From Planctomycetota bacterium (GTDB lineage Bacteria > Planctomycetota > Phycisphaerae > Phycisphaerales > Zrk34), in assembly GCA_016125255.1 (NCBI GenBank), contig WGMD01000022.1, positions 1 to 64,000 of the forward strand: 64,000 bases of DNA. The letters run 5' to 3'. The notes below the pieces were generated by a model, which worked only from the letters and a program-made list of their open reading frames with translations, searched no databases and was not told the origin of the DNA. This document shows, in pieces, positions 56,801-64,000 of the stretch; position 1 is the stretch's first letter; each line of letters starts with the position of its first letter. The position numbers and the translations under genes are program-made.

Positions 56801-58415
56801 TGTCATCGCCGTCGCGGTCGGGAATGAACAAAAGATTCGGCGTCGATCCGACGAACACGCCGCCGAACCCGACTTCGATGCCGCTGACGAAATTGAGCTT
56901 GTCGTAGAACAGCGTCGACTTCTCGAAGTAGCCGTCGCCGTCGGTGTCCTCGTAGATCATGATGCGGTCGTGCCCCTCGGGCCGCCAGTCGGGATACGAA
57001 TCATTTTCCGCCACCCAAAGCCGGCCGCGCGCGTCGATCGTGTACGCGATCGGCTGATGCACATCCGGCTCGCCGATGGCGAGCGTCGAGACGAAGCCCT
57101 TCGGCAGCGTCATGCCCGCCGCCGTCTGCTCAGGCGTCTTGCCGATCGACTTCATCGCCGGGTGATTCGCCCAGAACCAATCGAACTGGCTCACCGTCCG
57201 GCGATTCTGCACGTGCACGAACACGCCCTTTTTGTTCGCCACGACGATGTCGGGGGCCTTGTCGCCGTTGACGTCGGCGACGGTCACCTGCGTGCCGACG
57301 CCGGAATCGTTGTCGATGGGCTGGGGGATGAAGGTCGCGTGCCCGTTTTCGCGCTTGAGCTGGAACCAGTAGAGCACGGCCGGGTCGGCCGCGCCGGGGT
57401 CGTGCCCGCCGTGCGCCCAGTAGCGCTTGCCGGTGACGACGTCGAGGAGCCCGTCGCCGTCGATGTCGGTCAGCGCCATGGCGTGAAGCTGGCTGAACGC
57501 CACGCCGTACTGAGTGAACGAGAGCGAATCGGTCATGATGTCGTGGCGCTCGAAGGTGATCGCCTCGCCCTGCCGCTTCTGCTCGAACCACGCCAGTCCG
57601 TACCCGTGCGCGTTGAGCGAGGTGACGACATCGTTGTCGCCGTCGCCGTCGATGTCATAGACGAGCATCTGCGATCCGCCGGCGCCGGTGAAGTTGTATT
57701 CATGGCGGCCCCACGGCGACTTGCCGTCCCAATTCGCCGGCTGTTGCCACCAGCCGGACTTTTCGAGAATGTCGATGCGCCCGTCGCCATCGATGTCGCC
57801 GACGCCCAGTCCGTGCGTGAATTTCTGATACGGCCCCTTGGGGCTGACCGCGACGAAGGGCCACGGCCTGGTCGCATCCGCGCCCGGCGATGCGAACCCG
57901 ACGCAGCCGTCGTGCATGCACACCAGCTCGGGCTTCCCGTCGCCCGTCACGTCGGCGAACGTCGGCGATTCGTTGTCGACGACGTCGAGCGCGATGTGCT
58001 CCTGCCATGTTGCGTCGGGATTCTTCGCAAGGTCGCCGGGATTGCGATACCAGCGCGCCGCCTGACCGGGGAAGCCGATGATGAGAATATCCAGGTGACC
58101 GTCGCCGTCGATGTCGTGCGTAAAGGCGAAGAAGTTGTCGGAATAGCCCTTGGGGTCGAACGGCTTGCCGTTGTAGAACGCATGGCGCGTCTCGAACTTC
58201 GGCCCGGCGTACCAGTACGATCCGGCGACGAGATCGGCGTGCCCGTCGCCGTCGAGGTCCCCCGCCGCCGCGCCCTCGGCGACGAAGTCCGCCGAGAGCT
58301 TCGTCTTGTCAAATTCGTAGAGGATGTACTTGGGTTCCGCCGCGTGCAGGCGCGATGCAAGTATGAAGATCAGCGTGATCCAGACGAGTTCGATGCGTTG
58401 GCCTAGCTGCGACAT
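53802..58415 (-). CDS. FG-GAP/PVC dehydrogenase/HEAT/cytochrome c fusion protein
   Basis: 1537 aa, secreted (signal peptide ends LASRLHA). An N-terminal VCBS/FG-GAP propeller (repeats such as GDLDGDGHADLVAGS, YDIDGDGDNDVVTS, TDIDGDGLLDVVTG; about 25-420) is followed by a dehydrogenase propeller (about 440-830; GRLWVAENDSYPDW, YEDTDGDGYF), HEAT-like helices (about 840-1210), a c-haem site at C1251 (CAVCH) and a C-terminal carbohydrate-binding-like beta domain (about 1375-1535). AGGAG lies eight bases before the ATG at 58415. With the upstream ThuA fusion it likely oxidises sugars at the cell surface, passing electrons to its own haem. Confidence 0.9.
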   Translation of the reverse strand: MSQLGQRIELVWITLIFILASRLHAAEPKYILYEFDKTKLSADFVAEGAAAGDLDGDGHADLVAGSYWYAGPKFETRHAFYNGKPFDPKGYSDNFFAFTHDIDGDGHLDILIIGFPGQAARWYRNPGDLAKNPDATWQEHIALDVVDNESPTFADVTGDGKPELVCMHDGCVGFASPGADATRPWPFVAVSPKGPYQKFTHGLGVGDIDGDGRIDILEKSGWWQQPANWDGKSPWGRHEYNFTGAGGSQMLVYDIDGDGDNDVVTSLNAHGYGLAWFEQKRQGEAITFERHDIMTDSLSFTQYGVAFSQLHAMALTDIDGDGLLDVVTGKRYWAHGGHDPGAADPAVLYWFQLKRENGHATFIPQPIDNDSGVGTQVTVADVNGDKAPDIVVANKKGVFVHVQNRRTVSQFDWFWANHPAMKSIGKTPEQTAAGMTLPKGFVSTLAIGEPDVHQPIAYTIDARGRLWVAENDSYPDWRPEGHDRIMIYEDTDGDGYFEKSTLFYDKLNFVSGIEVGFGGVFVGSTPNLLFIPDRDGDDKPDAEPQVLLDGWEHQDTHEMLNSFIWGPDGWLYGCQGVFTQSHVGAPGTPADQRQLVNAAIWRYHPIKKRFEVFAEGTSNPWGVDFDDDGQCFSTACVIPHAYHLTLGGRYQRQSGQHNNRFTYDDIKTIADHSHFAGGMRDFGTDAMDKAGGGHAHAGAMVYLGDNFPAEYRGKLFMNNIHGNRINMDVFKPKGSSYTLSHGPDFMLANDKWYRGLYLRYGPDGGVFASDWYDPRACHQQKPHDRTNGRIYKITYGKPAPVKVDLAKLGDAELVAMQLHQNDWYVRTARRLLMERAAAGKLGADAAPALVKIVRENKDETRRLRAMWALHDIGALDDALTLKCTEDESPFVRGWATQLALEDRAASPAMVKRMTEMAASDPSPIVRRYVASAMGRLPLDDRWAIAAGLMTHAEDDKDPDVPLMTWYGVEPLVGADPARAVAMIDDCKLVPVMWFTVRRAADDDAGLAVLVRKLAATEDGTLIRRMVMSMRQTLETKAHVTMPDGWEPVYAKLMAIEDNDLHDNLRLIAVRFGDPHVFPELRKVVMDGKAPMNQRQAALDILIKGDDKEATAAYQYAMDVPPLRAAALRGLAMTEDANTPNVILDRYAKLSDPEKTAAVAALTARPAYAKKLMEAVGKGVVPRQDVPVFAVRQMLKFDDAALNTLIGDKWGAIRDLSADKTQQMAKWKTLLNDTYMATADASNGRAIFTRTCAVCHTLYGTGGKIGPDLTGSNRADLDYLLENVLDPNATVGVDYQLSVLTLKDGRIVSGMIRQENDSTVTVQTVTEASVVDKAQIADRKTMAMSMMPEGLLATMQDADVRDLAAYLRSPRQIPLPGEGPTIDAATGRVAGAIEGESMKVVKVSGGQAKPQDMGGFAADRWSGSQHLWWINAKVGDALTLAIPVEKSGKYQVFAAMTKARDYGIVSLQIDGKPAGNAIDLFNAPRGDRSDVISTGPVDLGTYELSPGATLTVKMVGKNAEAEPRYMFALDYLFLKPVK

Positions 58416-58434
58416 GGGCGGGGCTCCTGGCGTG

Positions 58435-61400
58435 CTATTTCGTCGGTTTGACAATCAACACGCCCTGCATGATGCGCCAGTGACCGGGGAAAGTACAGAC
58501 ATACGGATAGCGCCCCGGCTCCGTCGGCGCGACGAAATCGACCACCGCCTTCGCCCCCGGATCGACCAGCGGCATCGACGCGATCACATCGTGCGACACC
58601 GGAATGTAGCTCTTTTCAAGGCCTTTCGGATCGGCCGCCATCTTGTCCGCCTCCGCGCCGACGGCCTCCAATGTGCCGGGTTTGATGAGCAGGAAGTTGT
58701 GCTGCATGTGGTCGTTGTTGGTGAAGATCAGCCGGACCTTCGCGCCGGCGCGGACGCTCAATACGCCCTTGTCGTACTTCATCAGATTCTCGAGCGTGCC
58801 CAGTTCGAGCACGGTCGTATCCGCATCGATCTTCGCCGTCGTGTCGGCGACAGGCCCGCCCGTCTGATCGCGCACCATCCGCACGATGCCCGCCAGATCG
58901 CTCCCCATCGCCGGGCCCAGTTCGGTGACCGACAGATCGTCGTACCACGCCTCGCCGACGGACCGGCCCCAGCCGCCGAACAGGCAATTGATCGTCACCT
59001 CGCTGCGGTTCTCGCTGTCGAAGTCGACCTGAAGCGGCTGCCAGTCGTTCGTCGCCTTCAGCGCGTTCGTCTTGTAGGACTGGAGTTCGTGAATGTTGAA
59101 CAGGACGCCGAGTCCGTTGGCGACGTTGTTGATGTCCCTGGTCTTGACCCAGCCGGTCAGCCGATAGCGCGTATGCGGCTTGAGTTTGACGGTGGTGAAC
59201 CAGCTTGTGTCGGCGCCGTCGCCGGCTGACTGAATATGCAGGGCGTACTTGCCGGTGTGCCCGCCTTCGACGAGCGCGTGCTGGGCTTGGCCGGTGTAGG
59301 TGCGCGGGGTCCATCCGACGGGCTTGCCGGCGTCGACTTCTTCGAAGGAGGGATTGGTGATGAGGTTCACGGCGTCGGCGGCATCAGCGGGTTTGAGCGA
59401 CGCATCGTTCGACGCCGCGGCGAGGAAGCCGGAGGCGTGATGCACGGCGGCGATCGTCGCCGCTTCGCGCATCCAGTGATCCTTGCCATTGCGGGGCTCG
59501 CTGATCATGGCGAAGATCGCACGCCCCGCCGCATCCGAAGCCGGCGCATCGGCAAGCGCCAACAGCGTCATGAGCCGCACCTGTCCGTCGTCGTCATTGA
59601 GCAGTTTCGCCGCGAGAATCGCATCGATCGTCGCCGGAGTGTGCGGGAGGACCTGCACGGCGTTTCGTCGCACGCCGGCGGAAGGATGACGCAGCGCCGC
59701 CGTCGCCGCCGCGAGAGCGGAGGCGTCGGAACCGTCGAGGGCATGAAGCCCGTCGAGCGTCCAGAGCGCATGAATCGCGCCGACGTTGAGGCCCAGTGCG
59801 TCGACATCGGTGCTGCTCACCAGATCGATCAGCGCCGGCACGACATCGCGCTTGCCGCGCTCGACGAGCAGCCGCTGCGCCTGCCGCCGCCAGAACAGAT
59901 TGTCGTTCCGCAAGGTCGCGACAAGCTGATCGGGCGAAGCGTTGTGCAGGTCGATGGGTTTGTACGCAGGAGCGTGGTCATAGACGACGCGATAGATGCG
60001 GCCGTGTCGCTTGTCACGCAGATCGGTTTCGTAGGCGTTGCCCGGGCCGGTGCTGTAACCCTTGGGCGTCGGATTGTGCTGCACGATGTAGTTGTACCAG
60101 TCGATGACCCAGACGGCGCCGTCGGGCCCGACTTCCGCACAGATCGGCGCGGTCCATTCATCATCGGAGCTGATGAGATTGAAGGGATTTCGGCTGTGGT
60201 AGTCGGCCCCGTCGCGATCGATGAGGAAGACGCCGGTGAGTTTGCCGGTGGGGCCGTTCACGAACGCGGCGCGGTTCCAGAAGGATTGGGGAAACGCGCG
60301 GGCGGTGTAGAGGGCGTGACCGGCGCCGGCGGTGTAGCCGCCCCAGACATCGACCTGCCGGACTTTGTCGGTGATGGGCAGAAAGCGGGCCGAGTCAGCG
60401 ATGCCGCCGAGCGTTTTGGGCTTGAGGTCCTTCACCGCGTCGTAGTAACGGTTGGGGATGGGCATGTAAACGGAAGGATTATTGTTGGCGGTCGAGCCGA
60501 AGATGACGCCTTCTTCGGAGAAGCCCAGGCCCCATGTGTTGTTGTTGGTCGAGCGAATGAATTCGAGCTTCGATCCGTCGGGCTTGAAGCGGTAGAAGCC
60601 CATGCGGAATTCATGACGCTCGGAGCCGATGTCGCCGTTGAACCCGGCGTAACCCTGCATGCCCCAGATCCAGTTGTCGAATCCGTACTGCAAGTTGCTC
60701 GGACCGGCGTGCGTGTCGCCCTTGCTCCAACCGGTGAAAAGCACGCGGCGTTCGTCCGCCCGGTCGTCGCCGTTCGTGTCCCTGAGGAAAAGCGTATCGG
60801 GCGCCTGATGCACGATGACGCCGCCGTTGGCAAAAGTCAGACTCGTCGGAATGTTCAGGTGATCGGCGAAGACCGTGAACTTGTCCGCCTTGCCGTCGTG
60901 GTCGGTGTCTTCACAAATCGTGATGCGGTCGCGGCCTTCACCGGCGGGGCGAATATCATTGGGGTAGTCGAGCGTCTCGACGACCCAGAGCCGCCCGCGC
61001 TCGTCCCACGCCATGCAGATCGGCTTCTTCACATCCGGCTCGGAAGCGAACAACTCCACGTGAAACCCGCCCGGCACGACCATGTGTTTCATCGACTCGG
61101 CCGGCGAAAGCGGCTTCTGCATCCGCTCCCACTTCTTCTTATCTTCCGGCGTCCCGGCCGGCGGATAGTACGCCACGTCCTGCTTCACATATTCAAACGG
61201 ATCGAGCGTCTTCGCCGCCTTCATCGCGGCGACTACATCGTCCGCGCCGCAGGCCCATCGAATCCCCCGCTCGATCAAATCCTGGAATCCCGGATTGCTC
61301 CACGTGCGCTCGTCGTGGCCCCAGGCCGTGTAAAACACCCGGCCTTTGCCCTGCTGGCGCACCCATGTGTACGGTTCGTTCTCGCGCATCTCCAGCACGG

Positions 61401-61920
61401 TCCGCCCCGCCTCGTTGTGCTTGTCGTGCACGTACGACTCGTCCCAGCTTTCAAAGCTCTCATAGCCGCGCATGATCGAATGATCCGGCGCGACGATGTG
61501 CGTGCGGAAGACGCCGGTGCCGTGCGATTTGAATTGCGCGCCGACAAGCTTGACGAACGCCTCGGAGTTGCGGAAGCAATACGAAGCGCAGTGAATCGGA
61601 ACGAAGCCCTTGCCCGACTCAACAAAGCGGAGCAGCGCCGCTTCCTGCGACGGCGTGATCGCGTCGATGTTGGCGTAAAGGATCAGCCCGTCATAAGGCG
61701 CGAGCGTTTCGTCGTTCAGGTCGTCGACGTTCTCGGTGTATTCGATCTGGATGCCGCGGTGAAGCAGGACGGGGATGAGCTGCCGGGCGCGGGCGGCGGG
61801 CTGGTGATGACCCTGATCGCCGAGGAACAGAAGCGTGAGAGGCCGGTCCGCTCGGGCCACGCTCACGAGGCACGAGGCGAGCAGAACCATCGTCAGACAG
61901 ATGCGGGCGAATCGTTGCAT
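58435..61920 (-). CDS. ThuA/PVC dehydrogenase/HEAT/CBM/cupredoxin fusion protein
   Basis: 1161 aa, secreted (signal peptide about 1-24, ends SVARA). Domains in order: ThuA-like glutamine-amidotransferase fold (about 25-240), dehydrogenase propeller (about 310-760; GRLWVVETLDYPNDI, CEDTDHDGKADKFTV), HEAT-like helices (about 740-890), a CenC-like carbohydrate-binding module (about 905-1035; NLITNPSFEEVDAGKPVGW), and a blue-copper domain with ligands H1074, C1142, H1147 and M1151 (HMQHNFLL, VCTFPGHWRIM). GAGG lies eight bases before ATG 61920. First gene of the three-gene unit; the copper site could take electrons that the neighbour passes to haem. Confidence 0.9.
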   Translation of the reverse strand: MQRFARICLTMVLLASCLVSVARADRPLTLLFLGDQGHHQPAARARQLIPVLLHRGIQIEYTENVDDLNDETLAPYDGLILYANIDAITPSQEAALLRFVESGKGFVPIHCASYCFRNSEAFVKLVGAQFKSHGTGVFRTHIVAPDHSIMRGYESFESWDESYVHDKHNEAGRTVLEMRENEPYTWVRQQGKGRVFYTAWGHDERTWSNPGFQDLIERGIRWACGADDVVAAMKAAKTLDPFEYVKQDVAYYPPAGTPEDKKKWERMQKPLSPAESMKHMVVPGGFHVELFASEPDVKKPICMAWDERGRLWVVETLDYPNDIRPAGEGRDRITICEDTDHDGKADKFTVFADHLNIPTSLTFANGGVIVHQAPDTLFLRDTNGDDRADERRVLFTGWSKGDTHAGPSNLQYGFDNWIWGMQGYAGFNGDIGSERHEFRMGFYRFKPDGSKLEFIRSTNNNTWGLGFSEEGVIFGSTANNNPSVYMPIPNRYYDAVKDLKPKTLGGIADSARFLPITDKVRQVDVWGGYTAGAGHALYTARAFPQSFWNRAAFVNGPTGKLTGVFLIDRDGADYHSRNPFNLISSDDEWTAPICAEVGPDGAVWVIDWYNYIVQHNPTPKGYSTGPGNAYETDLRDKRHGRIYRVVYDHAPAYKPIDLHNASPDQLVATLRNDNLFWRRQAQRLLVERGKRDVVPALIDLVSSTDVDALGLNVGAIHALWTLDGLHALDGSDASALAAATAALRHPSAGVRRNAVQVLPHTPATIDAILAAKLLNDDDGQVRLMTLLALADAPASDAAGRAIFAMISEPRNGKDHWMREAATIAAVHHASGFLAAASNDASLKPADAADAVNLITNPSFEEVDAGKPVGWTPRTYTGQAQHALVEGGHTGKYALHIQSAGDGADTSWFTTVKLKPHTRYRLTGWVKTRDINNVANGLGVLFNIHELQSYKTNALKATNDWQPLQVDFDSENRSEVTINCLFGGWGRSVGEAWYDDLSVTELGPAMGSDLAGIVRMVRDQTGGPVADTTAKIDADTTVLELGTLENLMKYDKGVLSVRAGAKVRLIFTNNDHMQHNFLLIKPGTLEAVGAEADKMAADPKGLEKSYIPVSHDVIASMPLVDPGAKAVVDFVAPTEPGRYPYVCTFPGHWRIMQGVLIVKPTK

Positions 61921-62187
61921 GTGCGAGGCCTCGATCGGAAGGAATGGAGCGCCGCCGCTCCGTGCGATTGACCGATCATAAGCATCGGCCCCTCGTCCGC
62001 CCATGAGGATTTGCGAATACCATTTGAGATATTTTACGCCCCCCGAAATGCGCGAACGCACGATATCCGCGGTGATCATCGCCATGGCGTTCCCGCGCCG
62101 CAGATCCACTTGAGATTTGGCGCAACCCCCGTTTGGAAGCGCTCGCCGTTGGCTCGCGGCTCAACGGGCGTCATTGAAACCAGCGCG

Positions 62188-62847
62188 TCAGATGCGGTGA
62201 TGGCGGGCGATGTCGCCGCGGGCCATGTAGATCACGTCCTCGGCGATGTTGACCGTCAAATCGGCGATACGCTCAAGCTGGCGCGAGATGTTCATGAGAT
62301 TGACGAGCTGCGCGACCTGCTCGGGATGCACGCGGATCGCCGCCTCGACCTGTTCGTACATCTGGCGGTGGATCGCATCAACCTCGTCATCGGACTTGCG
62401 CACGAACTCCGCCAGGTTCGTGTCCACATTGATCAGCGCCTCCAGCGCCTGATCGAGCATCTGGCGCACCCGCACCGTCATGCCCGTCAGATTGAACGGC
62501 ACCGAATCGATCGTCGCTTCGCTGGCGAGAAACACCGCCTGCTCGGCGATGCCCACCGCGTGGTCGCCGATGCGCTCCAGCTCGTTGTTGATCTTGAGCA
62601 CCGCCACGACGTAACGCAGATCGAACGCCACCGGCTGGTGCAGCGCCAGCGTGTGCAGGCACTCCTCCTCGATGTCGATCTCCATCTCGTTGATCTTGCG
62701 GTCCTGCTCGATCACCTCGCGGGCGGAGGCGGCGTCGCGGTTTTCGACGGCCATGATGGCCTTGTCGACGGCGTCCTCCGCCGCCGTGCTCAGGGCGCGG
62801 ATCATCCCCTTGAGTTTCTCGATCTGACGCTGCAAATGAATGCTCAC
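62188..62847 (-). CDS. phoU: Phosphate transport/signalling regulator PhoU
   Basis: 219 aa, two copies of the PhoU three-helix repeat. Each shows the family metal-binding pattern (ELERIGDHAVGIAEQAVFL and QLERIADLTVNIAEDVIYM). PhoU links the PstSCAB phosphate transporter to the PhoR kinase and dampens signalling when phosphate is plentiful. It follows the phoR-like gene by 12 bp. No pst genes are in the window; they may lie elsewhere. Confidence 0.96.
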   Translation of the reverse strand: MSIHLQRQIEKLKGMIRALSTAAEDAVDKAIMAVENRDAASAREVIEQDRKINEMEIDIEEECLHTLALHQPVAFDLRYVVAVLKINNELERIGDHAVGIAEQAVFLASEATIDSVPFNLTGMTVRVRQMLDQALEALINVDTNLAEFVRKSDDEVDAIHRQMYEQVEAAIRVHPEQVAQLVNLMNISRQLERIADLTVNIAEDVIYMARGDIARHHRI

Positions 62848-62859
62848 GGCGGTCTCCGG

Positions 62860-64000
62860 TCAGTAGGTCGACAGGTGAATGCGGAATGTGCTGCCCTGTC
62901 CGGGCTTGGATTCTACACTAACCCGCCCGCCGTGTGCCTGCGCGATGTGCTTGACGATCGCCAGGCCCAGACCGGTGCCGCCCAGTTCGCGGCTCCGGGC
63001 GCGATCCGTGCGGTAAAAACGCTCGAAAATACGGGGCAAATGCTCCGCCGCGATCCCCTGCCCGAAGTCCTGCACGCTCACGACGACATGTTCGCCGATG
63101 CGTTGACCGACGACGCGGATGCGCCCGCCTTCCGGGCCGTACTTGATGGCGTTGTCGATGAGGTTCACCACCGCCTGCTCGAGCAGCGACGCATTGACCG
63201 GGATGACCACATAATCCGGGCACGCCACTTCGATCGTCGCCTTGCGCGCCTGAGCGCGGGCGCCGCACGTCTCCACCGCCCGCGCGAGCACCGTCGCCAC
63301 GCGCACCGGCTCGACGACCAAACGCTGCTGCTCGCTTTCCTGTTCGATACGCGCCAAGCTGAGCAGGTCTTCGAGAATCGCCTGAAGCCGATCGGCCTGG
63401 CGGATGATGACGCTTAGAAACTGATGGTAGATGTCCGGGTCGTGCTCGTCGGAGTCGAGCAATGTCTCCGCCGCCGCCTTGATGGCCGTGACCGGCGTCT
63501 TGATTTCGTGCGACACGTTGGCGACAAAGTCTCGGCGCATGACTTCCAGCCGCCGAAGCTGCGTCACGTCGTGCAGCGCGATCAGCGATCCGATCCGCTC
63601 GTCATTGCGGTCGGTGAGCACGGTGGCCTGCGCCTGGAAGGCCGCGCCGGACATTTCGCCCGTCGCCAGAGCGATGTCGCGCTTGATGGGTTCGTCGGCG
63701 GCGAGGGCGTCGACGATGAACTGGCGAAGGGGGTCGGAGGTGATGACTTCTTCAACACTGCGGCCGACGACCTGATCGGGTTCGACGCCGAGCAGCCGGC
63801 CGGCGGCGGCGTTGAGACTCATCAAGTGCTGCTCTGGATCGACCGTCAGCACGCCGTCGAGCATGCTGCTGAGCGTGGCCTCCAGTTCGTTGCGCCGGGC
63901 CTGCACTTCGAGCATGGCCTGATCGTGCTGGTGGCGGATCAATGCCGCTTCGTGCCTGCGGCGGCGCAGCAGCATGACACAGACCGCCAGCCCGACGGCG
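62860..64000 (-). CDS. phoR: PhoR-like sensor histidine kinase, 5' end beyond the window
   Basis: Partial. At the window edge the frame is still open and encodes a membrane helix (AVGLAVCVMLL), so the true start lies outside. Then come a coiled linker, a PAS domain (LDGVLTVDPEQHLMSLNAAA), HisKA with the phosphorylated His in FVANVSHEIKTP, and the ATPase boxes LIDNAIKYG, DFGQGI and GTGLGLAIV. The HisKA/ATPase type and the phoU neighbour identify it as the phosphate-limitation kinase. The PhoB partner was not seen. Confidence 0.93.
   Translation of the reverse strand, partial: AVGLAVCVMLLRRRRHEAALIRHQHDQAMLEVQARRNELEATLSSMLDGVLTVDPEQHLMSLNAAAGRLLGVEPDQVVGRSVEEVITSDPLRQFIVDALAADEPIKRDIALATGEMSGAAFQAQATVLTDRNDERIGSLIALHDVTQLRRLEVMRRDFVANVSHEIKTPVTAIKAAAETLLDSDEHDPDIYHQFLSVIIRQADRLQAILEDLLSLARIEQESEQQRLVVEPVRVATVLARAVETCGARAQARKATIEVACPDYVVIPVNASLLEQAVVNLIDNAIKYGPEGGRIRVVGQRIGEHVVVSVQDFGQGIAAEHLPRIFERFYRTDRARSRELGGTGLGLAIVKHIAQAHGGRVSVESKPGQGSTFRIHLSTY

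Overview
The window looks like chromosomal DNA of a GC-rich planctomycete, most likely class Phycisphaerae. The lineage markers are a DUF1501 plus DUF1549/DUF1553 (PSD1) gene pair, PVC-type membrane dehydrogenase fusions with c-haem, HEAT and carbohydrate-binding modules, PEP-CTERM sorting signals, ECF sigma factors paired with FecR-like or zinc-finger anti-sigma proteins, and an EF-P with the PGNLRAF loop. I see no tRNA, rRNA, CRISPR array, insertion sequence or prophage. The assignment is by gene content; no search was run.

Layout. 1-400: two near-identical 116-bp units exactly 264 bp apart, each with a perfect sigma-54 -24/-12 promoter, a CU-rich stretch and a hairpin-plus-T6 terminator; these look like twin small-RNA genes. 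405-5661 (-): DUF1501 and PSD1/cytochrome pair. 6276-10052 (+): a five-haem secreted cytochrome and a propeller-type dehydrogenase. 10236-12216 (+): ECF sigma factor and FecR-like regulator. 12379-13461 (+): SGNH/sialate-O-acetylesterase-like enzyme. 13627-15932 (+): three consecutive, internally deleted remnants of a hydroxyproline catabolic operon. 16189-17523 (+): PEP-CTERM protein. 17584-20580 (-): katG and efp, each with a clear intrinsic terminator. 20698-24302 (-): two paralogous secreted proteins. 24428-26144 (-): ABC-2 export pair. 26365-28002 (+): lipoprotein gamma-glutamyltransferase, next to an element bounded by 19-bp inverted repeats.

28043-31623 (-) is an accessory patch of small, mostly unrecognised genes interspersed with two copies of a 53-bp double-hairpin repeat. 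32265-34451 (+): a secreted alpha-toroid-like protein and a VOC protein. 34479-37275 (-): ECF sigma, zinc-finger anti-sigma and a secreted target-like protein, with overlapping or adjacent ends. 38302-44114: a sugar-acid locus resembling the E. coli idn system (GntP-type permease, lactonase, Zn-dehydrogenase and SDR on the minus strand; FGGY gluconokinase convergent on the plus strand). 44170-50117: divergent RND efflux system (adaptor minus; TolC-like protein and RND pump plus). 50496-52328 (-): an ECF sigma factor fused to a transmembrane helix, a low-complexity exported region and a C-terminal PEP-CTERM signal. 52653-61920 (-): a three-gene unit of a ThuA/dehydrogenase/cupredoxin fusion, an FG-GAP/dehydrogenase/cytochrome fusion and a Gfo/Idh/MocA oxidoreductase, probably for periplasmic sugar oxidation. 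62188-64000 (-): phoU and the 3' part of a phoR-like kinase gene that runs off the window.

The observations most worth following are the twin sigma-54 small-RNA units, the membrane-anchored sigma factor with a PEP-CTERM tail, and the collapsed hydroxyproline operon.
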